Of a DNA stretch of 64,000 nt, positions 11,601 to 20,229 are shown piece by piece. Numbering within the stretch: position 1 is the stretch's first letter; every line of letters begins with the position of its first letter. The notes under the pieces are model-generated. The model was not told the origin of the DNA, made no database searches, and worked only from the letters and a program-made list of their open reading frames with translations. The translations under genes and the position numbers were made by a program. The DNA is from Streptomyces lasiicapitis (lineage in GTDB: Bacteria; Actinomycetota; Actinomycetes; Streptomycetales; Streptomycetaceae), in assembly GCF_014646335.1 (NCBI RefSeq), contig NZ_BMNG01000004.1:562638-626637 (forward strand), given 5' to 3'.

Positions 11601-13694
11601 ACCCTGTTCGACAACCTCTTCGTGCTCCAGAACTTCCTGGACATGGACGCCTTCGCCGAGATGAACTCCCGGCACGGCATCACCTCGGTGAAGGCCGACG
11701 ACTCCACGCACTACCCGTTCACCTGGGTCGTCACCCCCGGCGACCGCCTCACGGTCAAGCTGGAGCACCGCGACGGCGACACCGAGAACGCCCGCGGTCT
11801 CCTCGACGACTACGTACGCGTACTCGAAGACCTGGCCCGGTCCACCGGCCCGGTCGGCGCGCTGCCGGGCCTCGGGAAGCAGCCCGAGCCGGACGCGCGC
11901 ACGGACGTCGGCACGGACACCGTCGTCGACCGCTTCGACCGGGCGGCGGACCGCGACCCGCAGCGGGTGGCGCTCGTCGCCCACGGCGCGACGATGACGT
12001 TCGCCGAACTCCGGGACCGCAGCCGCGCGGTGGCGGGTGTGCTCGCAGGGCGGGGCATCGGCCCGGAGACGAACGTGGGTCTCGCGATCCCGCGCTCCCT
12101 CGACTCGATCGTGGCGCTGTTCGCAGTGCTGCGAGTCGGCGCCGCGTACGTACCGCTGGAACTGGACCACCCCGACGAGCGGATCGCCGCGATCGTCGAG
12201 GACTCACGGCCGGACGCGATCCTCACGGTGAGCGCCGTCTCGCCCCGGCTGATTGGCGACGTCGTCGACGCCGGCGGCCTCATCGAGCTGGACCGCCCGC
12301 TCCCGGACGCCGAGCCGTATCTGACGTTCGCGCCGGACGATCCGGACCGGCTGCGCCACCCCGCGTACACGATCTACACCTCCGGATCCACCGGCAAGCC
12401 CAAGGGCGTGGTGACCGAGTACGCCGGACTGACCAACATGCTGGTCAACCACCAGCGCCGGATCTTCGAGCCGGTCCTCGACGAGCACGGCCACCGGGTC
12501 TTCCGGATCGCCCACACCGTGTCGTTCGCGTTCGACATGTCGTGGGAGGAGCTGCTGTGGCTCGCCGACGGCCACGAGGTGCACATCTGCGACGAGGAGC
12601 TCCGCCGCGACGCGCCCGCGCTGGTGGCGTACTGCCTGGAGCACGGCATCGACGTCATCAACGTGACGCCGACGTACGCGCAGCAGCTCGTCGCCGAGGG
12701 CCTGCTCGACAACCCCGACCGGCGCCCGGCGCTCGTGCTGCTCGGCGGCGAGGCCGTCACGCCGACGCTGTGGCAGCGGCTCGCCGAGACCGAGGGGACG
12801 GTCGGCTACAACCTGTACGGGCCGACCGAGTACACGATCAACACCCTGGGCGTCGGCACCTTCGAGTGCCAGGACCCGGTGGTGGGCGTGGCCATCGACA
12901 ACACTGATGTGTACGTCCTCGACCCGTGGCTGCGGCCGCTGCCCGACGGTGTTCCCGGCGAGCTGTACGTCGCCGGCATCGGCATCGCGCGCGGCTATCT
13001 CGGCCAGCCCGCGCAGACCGCGCACCGGTTCGTGCCGTGCCCGTTCGGCGCGCCCGGCGAGCGCATGTACCGCACCGGGGACCTGGTCGTGCGGCGGCCC
13101 GACGGAAACCTGATGTACCTGGGCCGCACCGACCAGCAGGTCAAGATCCGCGGGCACCGGGTCGAACTGGGCGAGGTCGAGGCCGCGTTCGCCGCGCACC
13201 GCGCGGTGCGGTTCGTCGCGGCGGTCGCCCAGCCGGACCCGCAGGTCGACGGGGCGTACCGCCTCGCCGCCTACCTCGTGCTCGACGGCGCCGACCTGGC
13301 AGCCGTCGCCACCGAGGTGGGCACCGCCCTGCCGGACTTCCTGCGCCCGACGCACTACGCACAGGTCGACAGCATCCCGCTGACCGTCAATGGGAAGGCT
13401 GACACCAAGGCGCTGCCCGAGGCCAAGCCGCTGGGCGCGCTGACGACGGCCGGGGAGCGCGGTCCCGAGACGGAGACCGAGACCCTGGTGTGCGAGTTCT
13501 ACGCCGAGGCACTTGACCTGGATGATGACGAGGTGAGCGCGGTGAGCGACTTCGTTGCCCTCGGAGGGCACTCCATGCTGGCGGTGCGGCTGACCGGGCT
13601 GCTCCGCCGCGAGTTCGGTCCTGTGATCACGATCCGAGACCTGTTCACCCTGCGAACCCCGGAAGCGATTGCCCGCCACCTCGATGACAACTGA
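2628..13694 (+). CDS. cchH: Coelichelin-type trimodular non-ribosomal peptide synthetase
   Basis: Domain order read from motifs: a short N-terminal tail, A1-T1-E1, C2-A2-T2-E2, C3-A3-T3, no thioesterase. A1 has [10 protein letters not shown] near 3493 and the residues D-I-N-Y-W-G-G-I-G-K; A2 has D-F-W-N-I-G-M-V-H-K; A3 has D-M-E-N-L-G-L-I-N-K. These equal the known codes for formyl-hydroxyornithine, threonine and hydroxyornithine in coelichelin synthetase. T1 and T2 end in GGDS and sit before epimerases ([10 protein letters not shown] at 5196, [10 protein letters not shown] at 9801); T3 has GGHS. C2 has a proper HHIIADG at 6636, but C3 reads HLLLWDG at 11004 and so lacks the catalytic second His. 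The A2-T2 linker contains an in-frame genomic repeat. Start uncertain: ATG 2628 or 2631 fits the protein, GTG 2586 is in frame upstream. Release is probably by CchJ in trans. Confidence 0.95.
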   Translation: MMESPARLVLLSPARLADVRRRAGASSGYSDRTITEACAIGLAYWATGHTPDGIDLTPGTLFADVLGWVDNGGAGPGDWQVGADDRSITVPDGVEQADAQLALDDLADFPDRPIGTISPSSVAARLAALAEWNDTATDRVRPTIVEMFREQARNRPDAVAIVDEHRSLTYRQAAELSSQLAHHLIARGLTAEQVVGISLGRSAEMVVGLLGVLQAGGAFVPLDPQWPAARRAVVIDDARVVLQLNDSGAHDPSEPEAVAVDLDDWKFASLPAEGTGITAPGNALAYVIFTSGSTGRPKGAMIRHEAISERLLWQVDEILHFGHDDASLFKAPLSFDISINEIFLPLVSGGRLVVLRPGGERDPHHLLSVIAEQRVTFTYLVSSMLDVLLEIAGDSGRLDSLRHVWCGGEVLTPELYERFRTRLDIPMYHGYGPAETTIGVSHVIYRGEAERLSTSIGKANPNTQLYVLDDELRPVPVGVGGELYAGGFLLGRGYVNAPGLTASRFVANPFAADGSRLYRTGDLARFAPDGSLDFLGRADNQIKIRGMRLEIEDVEAGLAEHPDVRHTCVVAKKNAAGGTYLVGYVIPAAGSEDLRADDVKAWAGEHMVEYMVPAHLVVLTEFPLTANGKVDRKALPEPVIGTGALVAPATENERVVCAAVAALLQLDEVGADQDFFQLGGDSILAISLLSALRDAGLYVTARQIFTNSVLGALAAAASREDVAAVDHADTATGTVVGSPIVQWLGETTDAIDGFVQSVVLNTPADLTADALDGILAALVARHDMLRAKLVRGDRWSFDIPEARATAAAGRAFTGWQESDRPLDECVALATEGLDPADGTMLRAVWRREARQLVVVVHHVVIDGVSWRVLMDDLATAWRQFTAGEPIELPPVGTSFRRWTQLLGRAEFDADRAYFQRPLPGADQPVGRRALSEADTVAGERIRTVSVGPEVTAALLGEIPAKFHAGVNDVLLTALAVTLARWRRDLGQDQTFAHIELEGHGREGRFVAGAAGFEPELSRTVGWFTTLFPVTVDPGAATGLSAPAYLAAALKAVKEDLARVPSNGVSYGALRYLTDTEFDAPAPQVLFNYLGRFDAGSPGDWQLAGATGQLGEKRDPRMRLPRALEFNAIAEPAASGSAGEYELVTTISWPDGMFSDEDITTIGAYFRQTLAALAALDGGGHTPSDFPLVPLTQADVDALDGPALRDILPLTPLQEGLYFHSVFDDDSAGAYVEQQLLTLEGEVDADRLATAATRLLTLYPNLAARFVALADGRVVSVLDSGVEAPFTTLDRPGITDAEIREYAETDRRAGFDLATGPLMRCTLIRAGSGRNVLVQTVHHIIADGWSVPPMLRALLAEYHAPGTVYPLGGFPDYVRWLAERDDDESDRVWGDELAELPGSSLVAEGHTPSDRFADIAVAPEHDIDAAVRSAGVPLSVAVHSAWAVTLGGILHGEDVVFGSTVSGRDADVPGIEDMVGLFINTIPVRARWAADTTARDLLASVRAHQSAVLPHQHVSLARIGRQIGAGSLFDTLVVFDVATDVAALRGPGHDLVISDIVNEGAPHYPLTLVVERALDGSPPRGGAANLRFNLIYDGELLREASAQAILDTFTKTLTGLLARPDALVDDLAREGDRSPAPITPTTLAGLFDAAAHRDPAATAVTQCALDGGTRSLTYGELAAAKDELASALRAAGVAPGKRVAVAAPRSLEQVVALVAIVSAGGAYVPLDLAYPDERLEYILADAAPQVVLVDGEQRERFTDLLARAGVSARVLVQGEELPQAAEQSLDVADWHDPAYVIYTSGSTGRPKGVVVPHSSVVTLLANTRPDMGFGPDDVWVQFHSYSFDFAVWELWGALAHGGELLLPEYGLTRSPVDFHRLVRERGVTVLNQTPSAFYQFIEADRHAGEPVTALRRVIFGGEALDLGRLRGWVERHGTGTPELVNMYGITETTVHVTHRVLTDDDFGLGEVAPADVSPIGGPIPGLATYLLDDRLRPVPPGRVGAIYVSGDQVSLGYLGRPGLTAGRFVADPFAADGSRMYHTGDLARRTLDGELEFAGRADDQVQLKGFRIELGEVEAAVRELDGVVDVAVTVAETGDHLVAHVVGRTPDDFAALLSTTLPVHMVPGRVLTTEALPLTVNGKLDRKALTARAAQDDVQADSLRGAGLHRFAAPPRGATSPHRPAGESLPSHRSHLDVLVEIFANTLPGAAVDADTDFFTAGGDSIVAITLINRARALGLTIAPRDVFLFRTPRGLAEELGTRAPQAAPTTPAVRHEDGPLAPTPIILRQRELGGSLDRFAQARTLTAPEGAGFADVERAANAVVAAHPALRLRLRVEHGVWALRTEPAREVTVVRANATDATAVANEAAGRLDPESGDVVAFSWLEASRTLVVTVHHLAVDAVSWLVLLDDLATAMGGADLAPPTTSYAEYAEALTLKSAQTIDDLGHWVSTLDAPALLPAVDGLRETTVVSPTTITDRVTRTAPTALGIGLTELLCGALRTALTHIQPSPTDLAVELERHGRVPVEEHHDYTRTVGWFTSIAPVRLTAHTDPVAAAREITERQPDESAHVAYGQLRYLNPQTAPLLTARPQVLFNYLGRGSESQALHLTGGDQGSPYAVEVNAWIDADTNKLHTAFTLADGIPDAITEHWRSALESIADTAGTAERTAPVTPLQRGLFFQAQMAGQAGHYVAQSYFTFDRRLDVDALAGAMSYVMWRHPVVGAGFATDDDGNPVQVLKAAGRRVDVRTVELTTDAEVEALRTQDRDTGFDPAEPPLIRLTVVRLPDGRDGLLLSYHLLLWDGWSREIVLRDLFDAYQANLAGEPHDPTPATPSFEDYARALAAKDPAVSERFWADHLAALQGPTLLAGPTPTVSDELPTALVHTLSAEQSDLLREAAKAHGVTLNSVLTGAFGLLLGAHTGRSDAVFGVTVSGRDGEGLADIVGVLLNTVPMWTRARPDDTVGDYLSAVQTARVEAMEHEHLGLGEIQRASGHDTLFDNLFVLQNFLDMDAFAEMNSRHGITSVKADDSTHYPFTWVVTPGDRLTVKLEHRDGDTENARGLLDDYVRVLEDLARSTGPVGALPGLGKQPEPDARTDVGTDTVVDRFDRAADRDPQRVALVAHGATMTFAELRDRSRAVAGVLAGRGIGPETNVGLAIPRSLDSIVALFAVLRVGAAYVPLELDHPDERIAAIVEDSRPDAILTVSAVSPRLIGDVVDAGGLIELDRPLPDAEPYLTFAPDDPDRLRHPAYTIYTSGSTGKPKGVVTEYAGLTNMLVNHQRRIFEPVLDEHGHRVFRIAHTVSFAFDMSWEELLWLADGHEVHICDEELRRDAPALVAYCLEHGIDVINVTPTYAQQLVAEGLLDNPDRRPALVLLGGEAVTPTLWQRLAETEGTVGYNLYGPTEYTINTLGVGTFECQDPVVGVAIDNTDVYVLDPWLRPLPDGVPGELYVAGIGIARGYLGQPAQTAHRFVPCPFGAPGERMYRTGDLVVRRPDGNLMYLGRTDQQVKIRGHRVELGEVEAAFAAHRAVRFVAAVAQPDPQVDGAYRLAAYLVLDGADLAAVATEVGTALPDFLRPTHYAQVDSIPLTVNGKADTKALPEAKPLGALTTAGERGPETETETLVCEFYAEALDLDDDEVSAVSDFVALGGHSMLAVRLTGLLRREFGPVITIRDLFTLRTPEAIARHLDDN
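9101..9168. repeat. Streptomyces interspersed palindromic repeat inserted in frame within cchH
   Basis: The stretch from TAGGGGCGCGGGGCTG to CCGCCCCGCAG has nested inverted arms: GGGGCG (9103-9108) with CGCCCC (9159-9164), GGGGCT (9110-9115) with AGCCCC (9150-9155), and an inner GCGGC-TCC-GCCGC hairpin (9126-9138). This form is common in Streptomyces intergenic DNA (recognised from memory). Here it is translated as part of the A2-T2 linker, beginning LRGAGLHRF. The linker from the A10 KAL to the carrier motif is about 72 residues, against about 43 and 49 in modules 1 and 3, which fits a 24-codon insertion. Confidence 0.65.
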
Positions 13695-15384
13695 CACGCA
13701 GCGGCCCCGCCCGGGGTCCGACATCCTCCGCACCGCCCTGCGCCGCAACGTCGGCGCGATGGCCGGCGGCACCCTCCTCATGGGCCTGTACCAGGCCGGT
13801 GAGACGGCCTTCCCCATCGCGCTCGGCCTGATCGTCGAGCACACGATGCGGGACAACCGCACTCTCGGCTCGCTGGCCCTGTCCATCGGCGCGCTCGCCG
13901 TGATCATCACGACCGTGTCGCTCTCGTGGCGGTTCGGGATGCGCGTCCTGCAGAAGGCCAACACGACGGAGGCGCACCGCTGGCGGGTGAAGGTCGCGGG
14001 CTGCGGGCTGCAGCCGGTGGCCAGGGACGTCGACCTCAAGTCCGGCGAGGTCCTGACCATCGCCACCGAGGACGCCGACCAGACCGCCGACATCGTCGAA
14101 GTCGTGCCGATGCTGATCAGCTCGCTGGTCGCGGTGGTCGTCGCGGCGGTCGCGCTCGGCCTCGCCGACCTCCGGCTCGGCGCGCTGGTGATGGTGGGAA
14201 CGGTCGCGATCCTGTCGATCCTGAGCGTGATGTCCAAGCGCATCGGCTCCAGCACCCGCGAACAGCAGGCCCGGGTGGCGCGGGCGGGCGCGAAGGTCGC
14301 CGACCTGATCACCGGCCTGCGCCCGCTGCACGGCTTCGGCGGCAACCACGCGGCGTTCGGTTCCTACCGCAAGGTCAGCACGGAGGCGCGGCGCCAGTCG
14401 ATCACCGTCGCCAAGGTGAACGGCGTGTACGCGGGCACCGCGCTCGCCCTCAACGCCGTCCTGGCCGCCGCGGTGACCCTGACAGCGGGGTGGCTGGCCT
14501 TCAACGGCCAGATCACCATCGGCGAACTCGTCATGGCCGTGGGCCTCGCGCAGTTCATCATGGAGCCGCTCAAGCTGTTCTCGGAGATGCCCAAGTACGT
14601 GATGGTGGCGCGCGCGTCGGCCGAGCGGATGGCGCTGGTGCTGTCCGCGCCGCCGGTGACGACCCCGGGCACGGAGCGCCCGGCCGCGGGCGGCGACCTG
14701 GACATCGACAGCGTGCACTACGGAACCCTGCGCAAGCTGAACTTCAAGGTGACCGCGGGCGAGTTCGTGGCGATCACCGCCTACCAGCCGCGCGCGGCGG
14801 CCGACCTCGCCTCGATCCTGGCGGCGAAGGTCCCGCCGCACGCGTACGACGGAGTGGTGCGGGTCAGCGGGCAGGAGATCGGGGACCTGTCGATGGAGGC
14901 GGTCCGCGAGCACCTGCTGGTGAATCCGTACGATGGCGAGATCTTCGCGGGCTCCCTGCGCACGAACATCGACCCCTCGGGCACCAGCGAGATGGTCGCG
15001 GAGGCCGTCGAGGCGTCCATGCTCACCGACGTCGTCGCCCTCCACCGCGAAGGCCTCGACTACGGCGTCCGCGACCGCGGCGCGAACCTCTCCGGGGGCC
15101 AGCGCCAACGCCTGTCCCTGGCCCGCGCCCTGGCCGCCGACACCGACGTCCTGGTCCTGCACGACCCGACGACGGCCGTGGACGCCGTCACCGAACAGCT
15201 CATCGCCCGCAACGTCGCGAAGCTGCGCCGGGGCCGCACCACCATCGTCATCACCAGCAGCCCGCCCCTCCTGGACGCGGCGGACCGCGTCCTCGTCCTG
15301 GACGACGGGGTCATCACGGCCGAGGACACGCACCGGAATCTGCTGGCGGGCGACGAGGCGTACTGCGCGGCCGTGGCGCGGTGA
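13684..15384 (+). CDS. cchI: ABC exporter half-transporter with degenerate ATP-binding motifs (CchI-like)
   Basis: Exporter of 566 residues with an N-terminal six-helix membrane domain and a C-terminal nucleotide-binding domain. The ATG overlaps the 3' end of cchH by 11 bases, showing coupling. The Walker A position reads [10 protein letters not shown] (residues 365-374) with no GKS/T. Walker B ends LVLHDP, so the Asp is His493 and the Glu is Asp494. The H-loop is TSSPP with no His. The signature LSGGQRQR (from 469) is perfect. This mirrors CchG: the composite site from CchG Walker A/B and CchI LSGGQ should hydrolyse ATP, and the other should not. Likely role: the second half of the coelichelin exporter. 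Confidence 0.88.
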   Translation: MTTDTQRPRPGSDILRTALRRNVGAMAGGTLLMGLYQAGETAFPIALGLIVEHTMRDNRTLGSLALSIGALAVIITTVSLSWRFGMRVLQKANTTEAHRWRVKVAGCGLQPVARDVDLKSGEVLTIATEDADQTADIVEVVPMLISSLVAVVVAAVALGLADLRLGALVMVGTVAILSILSVMSKRIGSSTREQQARVARAGAKVADLITGLRPLHGFGGNHAAFGSYRKVSTEARRQSITVAKVNGVYAGTALALNAVLAAAVTLTAGWLAFNGQITIGELVMAVGLAQFIMEPLKLFSEMPKYVMVARASAERMALVLSAPPVTTPGTERPAAGGDLDIDSVHYGTLRKLNFKVTAGEFVAITAYQPRAAADLASILAAKVPPHAYDGVVRVSGQEIGDLSMEAVREHLLVNPYDGEIFAGSLRTNIDPSGTSEMVAEAVEASMLTDVVALHREGLDYGVRDRGANLSGGQRQRLSLARALAADTDVLVLHDPTTAVDAVTEQLIARNVAKLRRGRTTIVITSSPPLLDAADRVLVLDDGVITAEDTHRNLLAGDEAYCAAVAR

Positions 15385-15394
15385 AGCGCTGGGC

Positions 15395-15792
15395 TCAGTC
15401 CCAGTCGCCGACCACCCGCGTGTTGTCGACGCCTGACAGGAAGTAGAAGTAGTACTCACCGCCGCTCAGGTCGTAGACGGCGGACCTCCTGGTGCCGCAG
15501 TGGATTTTGACGACGTTCCCGACGGGCCGGTCGCGGCCCCATGTGACGTGGTAGAGCTGCCCGGCCACGAAGTCGCTGTTGCAGTAGGCGGACAACGCGA
15601 CCCGCTGGCGGTTGCCCTGTGGGCGATCCGTCTTCGGAGAGTAGCCGTACGTGTTGAACAGGACGTCGAAGTGGGAGGCAGCGGCGGCGCGGTGCGGCGC
15701 GGTGGGCTGCTGCCCGGCCTCACCCGCCTGGGCCGGTGCACCGGTGAGGCCCACGGCGAGGAGTGCTGTCGCGGCGGCGAGGAGAGTGCGCA
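15395..15792 (-). CDS. Small secreted protein, paralogue of the next gene
   Basis: 132 residues, starting MRTLLAAATALLAVG: a Sec signal peptide cleaved after about APAQA. A GGAG ribosome site sits 8 bases before the ATG. The mature part has two Cys (in SAYCNSD and KIHCGT), probably one disulfide, and ends with the conserved YYFYFLSGVDNT block. It shares GQLYH, YGYSP and SGVDNT with the protein from 15826 to 16269, so the pair arose by duplication. It lies convergent to cchI and between siderophore genes. No family recognised; an extracellular beta-rich fold is likely. A link to iron uptake rests on position only. Confidence 0.8.
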
Positions 15793-15825
15793 TGGGAAGA
15801 CTCCGATTTCTCTCTGAGGGTGGGG

Positions 15826-16269
15826 TCAGGCACCGTCGGCGACGATGTGCGTGTTGTCGACGCCGGAGAGGAAGTAGAAGTAGTAGAAACCGCCCCGCAG
15901 CTGGTAGTTGATGGTCTTGGGGGCCCCGTTGCAGGGGACGGTGAAGGCGCTGCCGACCTTGGGGTCGACACCGGTCGCCGAGTGGTAGAGCTGGCCGGCC
16001 AGGCGGTCGCTGTCGCAGTCCGCCTTGAGGGTGTAGCGGTGGACGCCGAAGTGGATTTTCAGGGTCGGTGAGTAGCCCTGCACGTTGAACCACGTGTCGA
16101 AGAGGACGCTCTTGGCGTGGGGATGCGGTGCCCGGTCCGGGGCGGCGGGTGCGGCCCTGGACGCCGGCGGTGCGGCGAGGGCGGAGGCGGCCGCTGACGG
16201 GACGGTGGATCCGGCTACCAGCGCGGCCAGTGCGGCGACGGCCGCGGCATATCGATGCATGTGCGTCAT
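15826..16269 (-). CDS. Small secreted protein, paralogue of the preceding gene
   Basis: 147 residues. The start MTHMHRYAAAVAAL was chosen because GGAAGG lies just upstream of the ATG at 16269. A signal peptide with an Ala-rich core is cleaved near ASALAAPP. The mature domain has two Cys (ADCDSD, VPCNG) at places matching its neighbour, and the same YYFYFLSGVDNT ending. The two genes are 33 bases apart in the same direction and probably form a bicistron read from a promoter around 16300-16400. Function unknown. Both interrupt what is a contiguous cchI-cchJ order in S. coelicolor. Confidence 0.8.
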   Translation of the reverse strand: MTHMHRYAAAVAALAALVAGSTVPSAAASALAAPPASRAAPAAPDRAPHPHAKSVLFDTWFNVQGYSPTLKIHFGVHRYTLKADCDSDRLAGQLYHSATGVDPKVGSAFTVPCNGAPKTINYQLRGGFYYFYFLSGVDNTHIVADGA

Positions 16270-16300
16270 GCCTTCCTGAGGGGGAGGAACAGGCGTGTGG

Positions 16301-16376
16301 CGAAGGCAGGCGCAGGTTCGCGTGTACGGCACTTCGTCTGCCCCCGTGCAGGCGAAGGCGTCTGCGCCTGCCTTCG
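16301..16376. repeat. Long inverted repeat upstream of the secreted pair
   Basis: CGAAGGCAGGCGCAG (16301-16315) is the exact inverse of CTGCGCCTGCCTTCG (16362-16376). Inside the 46-base loop is a smaller inverted pair, CTTCGTCTGC with GCAGGCGAAG. It lies 32 bases before the start of the 15826-16269 gene, within a 359-base gene-free stretch (16270-16628), and may be an operator or a 5' leader structure. The rest of that gap holds only the cchJ terminator. Confidence 0.6.
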
Positions 16377-16563
16377 GTCCACCCCGTCCGGCCGTGCTGC
16401 CGCCGGGGTGTGACCAGAGTCTGCGGCGGCCGTCCGACGGTCACAACGGCATCCCGGCCGCTTCCCGGAAGTCGGGATCCCAGGGCCTCTGACCTGCTGG
16501 GACGCAGGTGTCCCGGGACGGGTCGGGTGGTGGCCTGCGGCCGTGCCGACCCCCTGAACGCAC

Positions 16564-16604
16564 GGAGCGGTTCCGGGGGCGTACGCACTCCCCGGAACCG
16601 CTCC
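16564..16604 (-). terminator. Terminator hairpin downstream of cchJ
   Basis: Perfect 15-base stem: GGAGCGGTTCCGGGG (16564-16578) and CCCCGGAACCGCTCC (16590-16604), with an 11-base loop, beginning 25 bases after the cchJ stop. There is no strong U-tract, as is usual in Streptomyces. Confidence 0.75.
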
Positions 16605-16628
16605 TTGGCCGAACTCCCTGATGCCTGC

Positions 16629-17735
16629 CTACGCGAGCGCCCAGGCCACATCCCGCAGCAGCGCCTGCCGCCAGCCCGCCCGGTCGTGGCCCGACGCCGA
16701 GCGGGAGACGCGTACCGCCGCACCGGCCTGTTCGGCCAGCGTCTCGGTCAGCTCGCAGTGGGGCAGCATCCGCGTCTCGTGCTCCCCGACGTCGAAGGCG
16801 ATCCGCAAGCCGGACAGATCGGGGCGCTCGTCGCGCAGCCGTGCGGCGATCGCGCCGCCGACCGGTCCGCCCAGCGGGTCCGCCCGGCCCAGGGCGTCGG
16901 GCGTCCACCAGAACGACCCCGACTGGCAGGCGACGCGGTTCACCAGGTCCGGGTACTGCAGCGCCGCGTACATCGCGCTCAGCCCGCCGAGGCTCTGCCC
17001 GGCGACCACGAGCCGGTCGACGTCGGCGGGGACGCCGGACTCCGCCACCAGCGGCAGCAGTTCGTCGCGGACCGCCTCCCACAGCTCGGGCACGCACCCG
17101 AACTCGGCCTCCCTGTCCTTGGCCGGAAGGAAGACGAGGGTGACCGGGGGCATGTCGCCGGCGGCGACGGCCGCGTCGAACGCGGTCATGGCCGGGTGCA
17201 GATACAGCCAGTCGTCCCCGTCGAGCAGCAGGACCACCGGTCCGCCGCCGCCCGCCGGGTGGACCCGCACGGTGCGCCGCCCGCCGAGGCGTTCGCCGGC
17301 CCAGCGGATGCGGGTGGCCGGGACGGGCAGGACGTCATCGGCGCCGACGAGGGGCCAGTGCGGCTGGGCCGGGGCGTCGGGGGTCGCGGCGATGGACCGG
17401 TCGCCGCCCGCGCCGGCCGGGTTGAGCGGGTCGGCGTACGCCTCGTCGCCGGAGCGGAACTGGTAGGTCACCCGCAGCCGCGCGGGCATCGGGACCTCGG
17501 CGTACCAGCAGTCCGTGTCGTCGAAGCGGCTCAGGGCCACCGGCTCCGACCAACTCTCGAAGTCGATGCTCGCCGGAGCGCCGCCGCGCCACAGGAACAG
17601 GGTCAGCCGGCCGCCGCCGTCGGCCGGTACGGACACGGGAGTGCCCGCTGCCTGCGCGGCCGTCCAGAACTCGTCGGTGCCGGGCTTGTCGGGCAGCCCG
17701 TACCCGGCGAAGCCGCTGTCCGTCACGACCGCCAT
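16629..17735 (-). CDS. cchJ: Siderophore esterase, enterochelin-esterase family (CchJ-like)
   Basis: 368 residues from the ATG at 17735, preceded by AGGAGA. An N-terminal Fes-type domain (residues 30-150, with FLWRGG and the WYAEVPMPARLRVTYQF region) is followed by an esterase-D alpha/beta hydrolase domain. The nucleophile elbow is GQSLGG, an acid residue lies near FDVGEHE, and the His is in SASGHD. In coelichelin synthesis CchJ is thought to release the peptide from a synthetase lacking a thioesterase, or to hydrolyse the siderophore. Transcription should start near the iron box at 17830-17848, shared with the divergent acetyltransferase gene. Confidence 0.88.
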   Translation of the reverse strand: MAVVTDSGFAGYGLPDKPGTDEFWTAAQAAGTPVSVPADGGGRLTLFLWRGGAPASIDFESWSEPVALSRFDDTDCWYAEVPMPARLRVTYQFRSGDEAYADPLNPAGAGGDRSIAATPDAPAQPHWPLVGADDVLPVPATRIRWAGERLGGRRTVRVHPAGGGGPVVLLLDGDDWLYLHPAMTAFDAAVAAGDMPPVTLVFLPAKDREAEFGCVPELWEAVRDELLPLVAESGVPADVDRLVVAGQSLGGLSAMYAALQYPDLVNRVACQSGSFWWTPDALGRADPLGGPVGGAIAARLRDERPDLSGLRIAFDVGEHETRMLPHCELTETLAEQAGAAVRVSRSASGHDRAGWRQALLRDVAWALA

Positions 17736-17829
17736 GAACGTCTCCTTGTAAGGGGGAAGAGGAAAGACCCGGTTCATCAGAGCCAGGTGGGCCCAATCTA
17801 AGCTCAGCTTGCATGGCTGGACTTGCTCA

Positions 17830-17848
17830 TTAGGTAAGGCTAGCCTAA
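17830..17848. promoter_or_regulatory. Iron box between cchJ and the argA-like gene
   Basis: TTAGGTAAGGCTAGCCTAA is a strong match to the 19-bp DmdR/DtxR iron box. It sits 95 bases before the cchJ start on one side and 70 before the acetyltransferase start on the other, so one repressor dimer pair could shut both promoters when iron is plentiful. Confidence 0.88.
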
Positions 17849-17917
17849 CTGTGATGTTGTGTCGGGGTGACATGGCGACGAGCCGCTCTTCGACCGTCGA
17901 ACCGAGGAAGGAAAGCT

Positions 17918-18523
17918 TTGATCACGGCTACGCCGCGCCCTGTACCGCAGCCGCACGCGCACACGCACGCGCTTTTCGCGCGGACGACCTCGCTGACGAA
18001 CTTGCCGACGACCTCGCTGACGAACGCGCCGGCGGACTTTTCCGCGACCTCGCCGACGGATTCCATACGTACCGCCCGCCCCGAGGACGCCGCCGCGCTC
18101 GCCGCCCTGTCGCAACCCTTCGTATGCTCAGGGGCGTTGCGGGAACGGCCCGTCGAGCTGTACGCCGCGCAGGCCGCCGACTTCCTCGTGGCGCAGGCGC
18201 CCGACGGCACCCTGGACGGGTGCGTGGGGCTGCGCGCCCACCCGGCCGCACCGGGGGAGGATCGCGGGCCCGCGGGCGTCGTGTACAACTTCTGCGTCGC
18301 CGGGCACCGGCAGGGAAGCGGCCTCGGCGCGGACCTCCTGCGTGCCGTCCTGACCGCTGCGCGCGCCCAGTCGCTCGATGCCCTGTTCACGGCGACGACC
18401 GGCGGCGGCGGTCTGTTCCTCCGCCACGGGTTCGCGCCCACGACCGCGCGGCTCGCTCCGCGGCCGTGGGCGGCGTCCCTGGATCCCCGGCGCAACGCGC
18501 GGATTCTCACACGGGCCCTGTGA
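17918..18523 (+). CDS. GNAT acetyltransferase resembling N-acetylglutamate synthase
   Basis: 201 residues. The start is TTG at 17918, chosen because GGAAGGA stands 6 bases before it. Residues 1-50 are low-complexity and include an 8-residue tandem repeat (TTSLTNLP, TTSLTNAP) from a 24-bp DNA duplication at 17983-18030. The GNAT core begins at SIRTARPEDA; the acetyl-CoA loop is HRQGSGLGADLL. Features shared with actinobacterial single-domain ArgA are ELYAAQAADFLVA, GCVGLR, LFLRHGF and the closing NARILTRAL. ArgA makes N-acetylglutamate, the first step to ornithine. With an iron box upstream and argB nearby, it probably supplies ornithine for coelichelin. The exact substrate is inferred. Confidence 0.7.
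   Translation: MITATPRPVPQPHAHTHALFARTTSLTNLPTTSLTNAPADFSATSPTDSIRTARPEDAAALAALSQPFVCSGALRERPVELYAAQAADFLVAQAPDGTLDGCVGLRAHPAAPGEDRGPAGVVYNFCVAGHRQGSGLGADLLRAVLTAARAQSLDALFTATTGGGGLFLRHGFAPTTARLAPRPWAASLDPRRNARILTRAL
17983..18030 (+). repeat. 24-bp tandem repeat in the argA-like N-terminus
   Basis: Two copies of a 24-base unit starting GACGACCTCGCTGACGAAC (17983-18006 and 18007-18030), identical except for three bases at the end. It encodes TTSLTNLP/TTSLTNAP. A degenerate third copy may follow. Confidence 0.75.
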
Positions 18524-18556
18524 CCTCGTCGGGCGGGCCGATGGGGCGAGGGGTGG

Positions 18557-19000
18557 TCAGAACGTCTGGCGCGTGGACCACTTGGCCTCACTGCCGGGAG
18601 TGGACAGGTCGGTCGAGTCTCCGCTGAGCGTGCGGTCGGCGCCGAGGGAACCGATGTAGCGGCCCTTGGTGCGGTCTTCCCAGTTGATGACGAAGTAGAT
18701 GTAATTGCCGTCGACGAAGCCTTGCTCGATGATGCCGTCGACCATGGTTCCGGTGGTCTTCTTGGCGGTGCCGCTGAGATTCCCTTGGGTGTCCTGGGTC
18801 ACGTCGACCGTGGCATGAATCTGGTTGCTCTGGTAAATGGCCCATTTCCCGGTGACCTTGAAGCCGGGAGCCTTCACGAGACGCTCGACGGGCGGCGGTG
18901 CGGAGGGCGGGGTCTGGGCGGCGCCCGCGGAGGGGGCCAGGGCGATGCCGCCGAGGCCGACGAGGAGGGAGAGGGCGACAGCGGTGCATTTGGTGCGCAT
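18557..19000 (-). CDS. Small secreted protein of unknown function
   Basis: 147 residues. The N-terminus MRTKCTAVALSLLVGLG is a signal peptide cleaved near SAGA. The mature domain of about 115 residues alternates short beta stretches: GKWAIYQSNQIHATV, NLSGTAKK, YIYFVINWEDRTKGRYIG and TLSGDSTD. This is the rhythm of a small antiparallel beta-barrel such as calycin or avidin, but no family can be assigned by eye. There are no mature Cys. It lies convergent to the argA-like gene, with stops 34 bases apart. No iron box precedes it, so membership of the siderophore regulon is uncertain. Confidence 0.75.
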   Translation of the reverse strand: MRTKCTAVALSLLVGLGGIALAPSAGAAQTPPSAPPPVERLVKAPGFKVTGKWAIYQSNQIHATVDVTQDTQGNLSGTAKKTTGTMVDGIIEQGFVDGNYIYFVINWEDRTKGRYIGSLGADRTLSGDSTDLSTPGSEAKWSTRQTF

Positions 19001-19174
19001 GCGGAATCCCTTCGGCAGAGGGGGGATTGACCGGAACAGGTGCGCTCGGGCGCTACGAGCATGACAGGCCGCAGGCCCCGGCACCGCCACACCAGTGGTC
19101 ACTCAATGGGGTGAAGTTGGGTCCATGGCTGACGCCCTGCCCCTGGCGGAAACCTACGAGTTGCCGTCGGGAAC

Positions 19175-20161
19175 CTAGGAGTTGTCGTCGCTGCCGTCGC
19201 CGGGAACCACGGTGGTGCCGGGGCTGTTCTCGCCGAGGACGCCACGCAGCACCGCGTGCGGCACGCGCCCGTCGAGCACGTGCGCCCTGCGCACCCCGCC
19301 GCGCACGGCCCGCAGGCAGCCCTCCATCTTCGGCAGCATCCCGCTCGCCAGCTCCGGCAGAAGCCCGTCCAGCGCGTCGGTGGTAAGGCGCTCGATCACA
19401 TCCGTGCTGTGCGGCCAATTCGCGTACAGACCCTCGACGTCGGTGAGCATCACCAGACGCTCGGCGTCCAGGGCCACGGCGAGGGCCGACGCCGCGAGGT
19501 CGGCGTTGACGTTGTAGACCTGCCCGTCCTCACCCCGTGCCACGGGGGAGACCACCGGGATGTGCCCCTGCTCCAGGAGCGTGCGCACCATGTCCGGGTT
19601 CACGTCCACGATGTCGCCGACGAGACCGATGTCCACGGCCCGGCCGTCCACCCAGGCCGGGCGTCGTACGGCGGTCATCGTGTGCGCGTCCTCGCCGGTC
19701 ATGCCGACGGCGAAGGGGCCGTGGGTGTTGATGTGGCCGACCAACTCCCGCTGGACGCGGCCCGTCAGCACCATCCGCGCCACTTCCATGGTCTCCGGCG
19801 TGGTCACCCGCAGGCCCGCCTCGAACCGGCTCTCCAGGCCGAGGCGGTCGAGCATCGCGCTGATCTGCGGCCCGCCGCCGTGTACGACGACCGGGCGCAG
19901 GCCCGCGCGCCACAGCTCCACCACGTCCTGGGCGAACGTCCGCTGCAGGCTCGGGTCCACCATGGCGTTGCCGCCGAACTTCACGACGACGGCGCTGCCC
20001 CGGAGTTCGTCCGGGATTTCCTCCGGGAGTCCCTCAGGCCACGGGAGAGTGAGCTGGGGTTCGCCGGATCCCTCGATCCCGGCGGACATCCCGCTCGCGG
20101 GGAATCCCCGGGCAGCGGTCACGCTCACGGAGCCACTCCATTCATGGACAGACCCGCCCAT
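19175..20161 (-). CDS. argB: N-acetylglutamate kinase paralogue inside the siderophore cluster
   Basis: Amino-acid kinase family, about 328 residues from ATG 20161; GTG 20128, with GGAG upstream, is an alternative start. It phosphorylates N-acetylglutamate in ornithine/arginine synthesis. Visible motifs are [10 protein letters not shown] (from about 58), the [10 protein letters not shown] glycine loop (91-100), GMTGEDA, PVVSPVA and the nucleotide-binding YNVNADLAA. The usual Streptomyces argB sits in an argCJBD operon; this copy stands alone under an iron box at 20186-20204, so it is probably a second, iron-responsive enzyme. A 21-base near-duplication of its 3' end lies at about 19149-19190. 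The enzyme class is secure; the dedicated role is inferred. Confidence 0.88.
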   Translation of the reverse strand: MGGSVHEWSGSVSVTAARGFPASGMSAGIEGSGEPQLTLPWPEGLPEEIPDELRGSAVVVKFGGNAMVDPSLQRTFAQDVVELWRAGLRPVVVHGGGPQISAMLDRLGLESRFEAGLRVTTPETMEVARMVLTGRVQRELVGHINTHGPFAVGMTGEDAHTMTAVRRPAWVDGRAVDIGLVGDIVDVNPDMVRTLLEQGHIPVVSPVARGEDGQVYNVNADLAASALAVALDAERLVMLTDVEGLYANWPHSTDVIERLTTDALDGLLPELASGMLPKMEGCLRAVRGGVRRAHVLDGRVPHAVLRGVLGENSPGTTVVPGDGSDDNS

Positions 20162-20185
20162 TCAGGGCGGGCCTTCAGGATTTTC

Positions 20186-20204
20186 TTAGCTTAGCCTAGC
20201 CTAA
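20186..20204. promoter_or_regulatory. Iron box before argB
   Basis: TTAGCTTAGCCTAGCCTAA; its reverse complement TTAGGCTAGGCTAAGCTAA matches about 15-16 of 19 positions of the iron box. It ends 25 bases upstream of the first argB start codon, where it would overlap the promoter. Confidence 0.8.
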
Positions 20205-20229
20205 GTTGTGATCCAGGCTGCTGTGGCGG

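Noticed and set aside
15793..16723. Apparent long N-terminal extension of the first small secreted protein on the minus strand
   Set aside because: It runs through the neighbouring gene in another frame. The ATG at 15792 has its own ribosome site and signal peptide.
17809..18627. Alternative plus frame through the argA-like gene with DDLADELADDLADE
   Set aside because: It has no ribosome site and no GNAT motif; the pattern comes from the 24-bp DNA repeat read out of frame.
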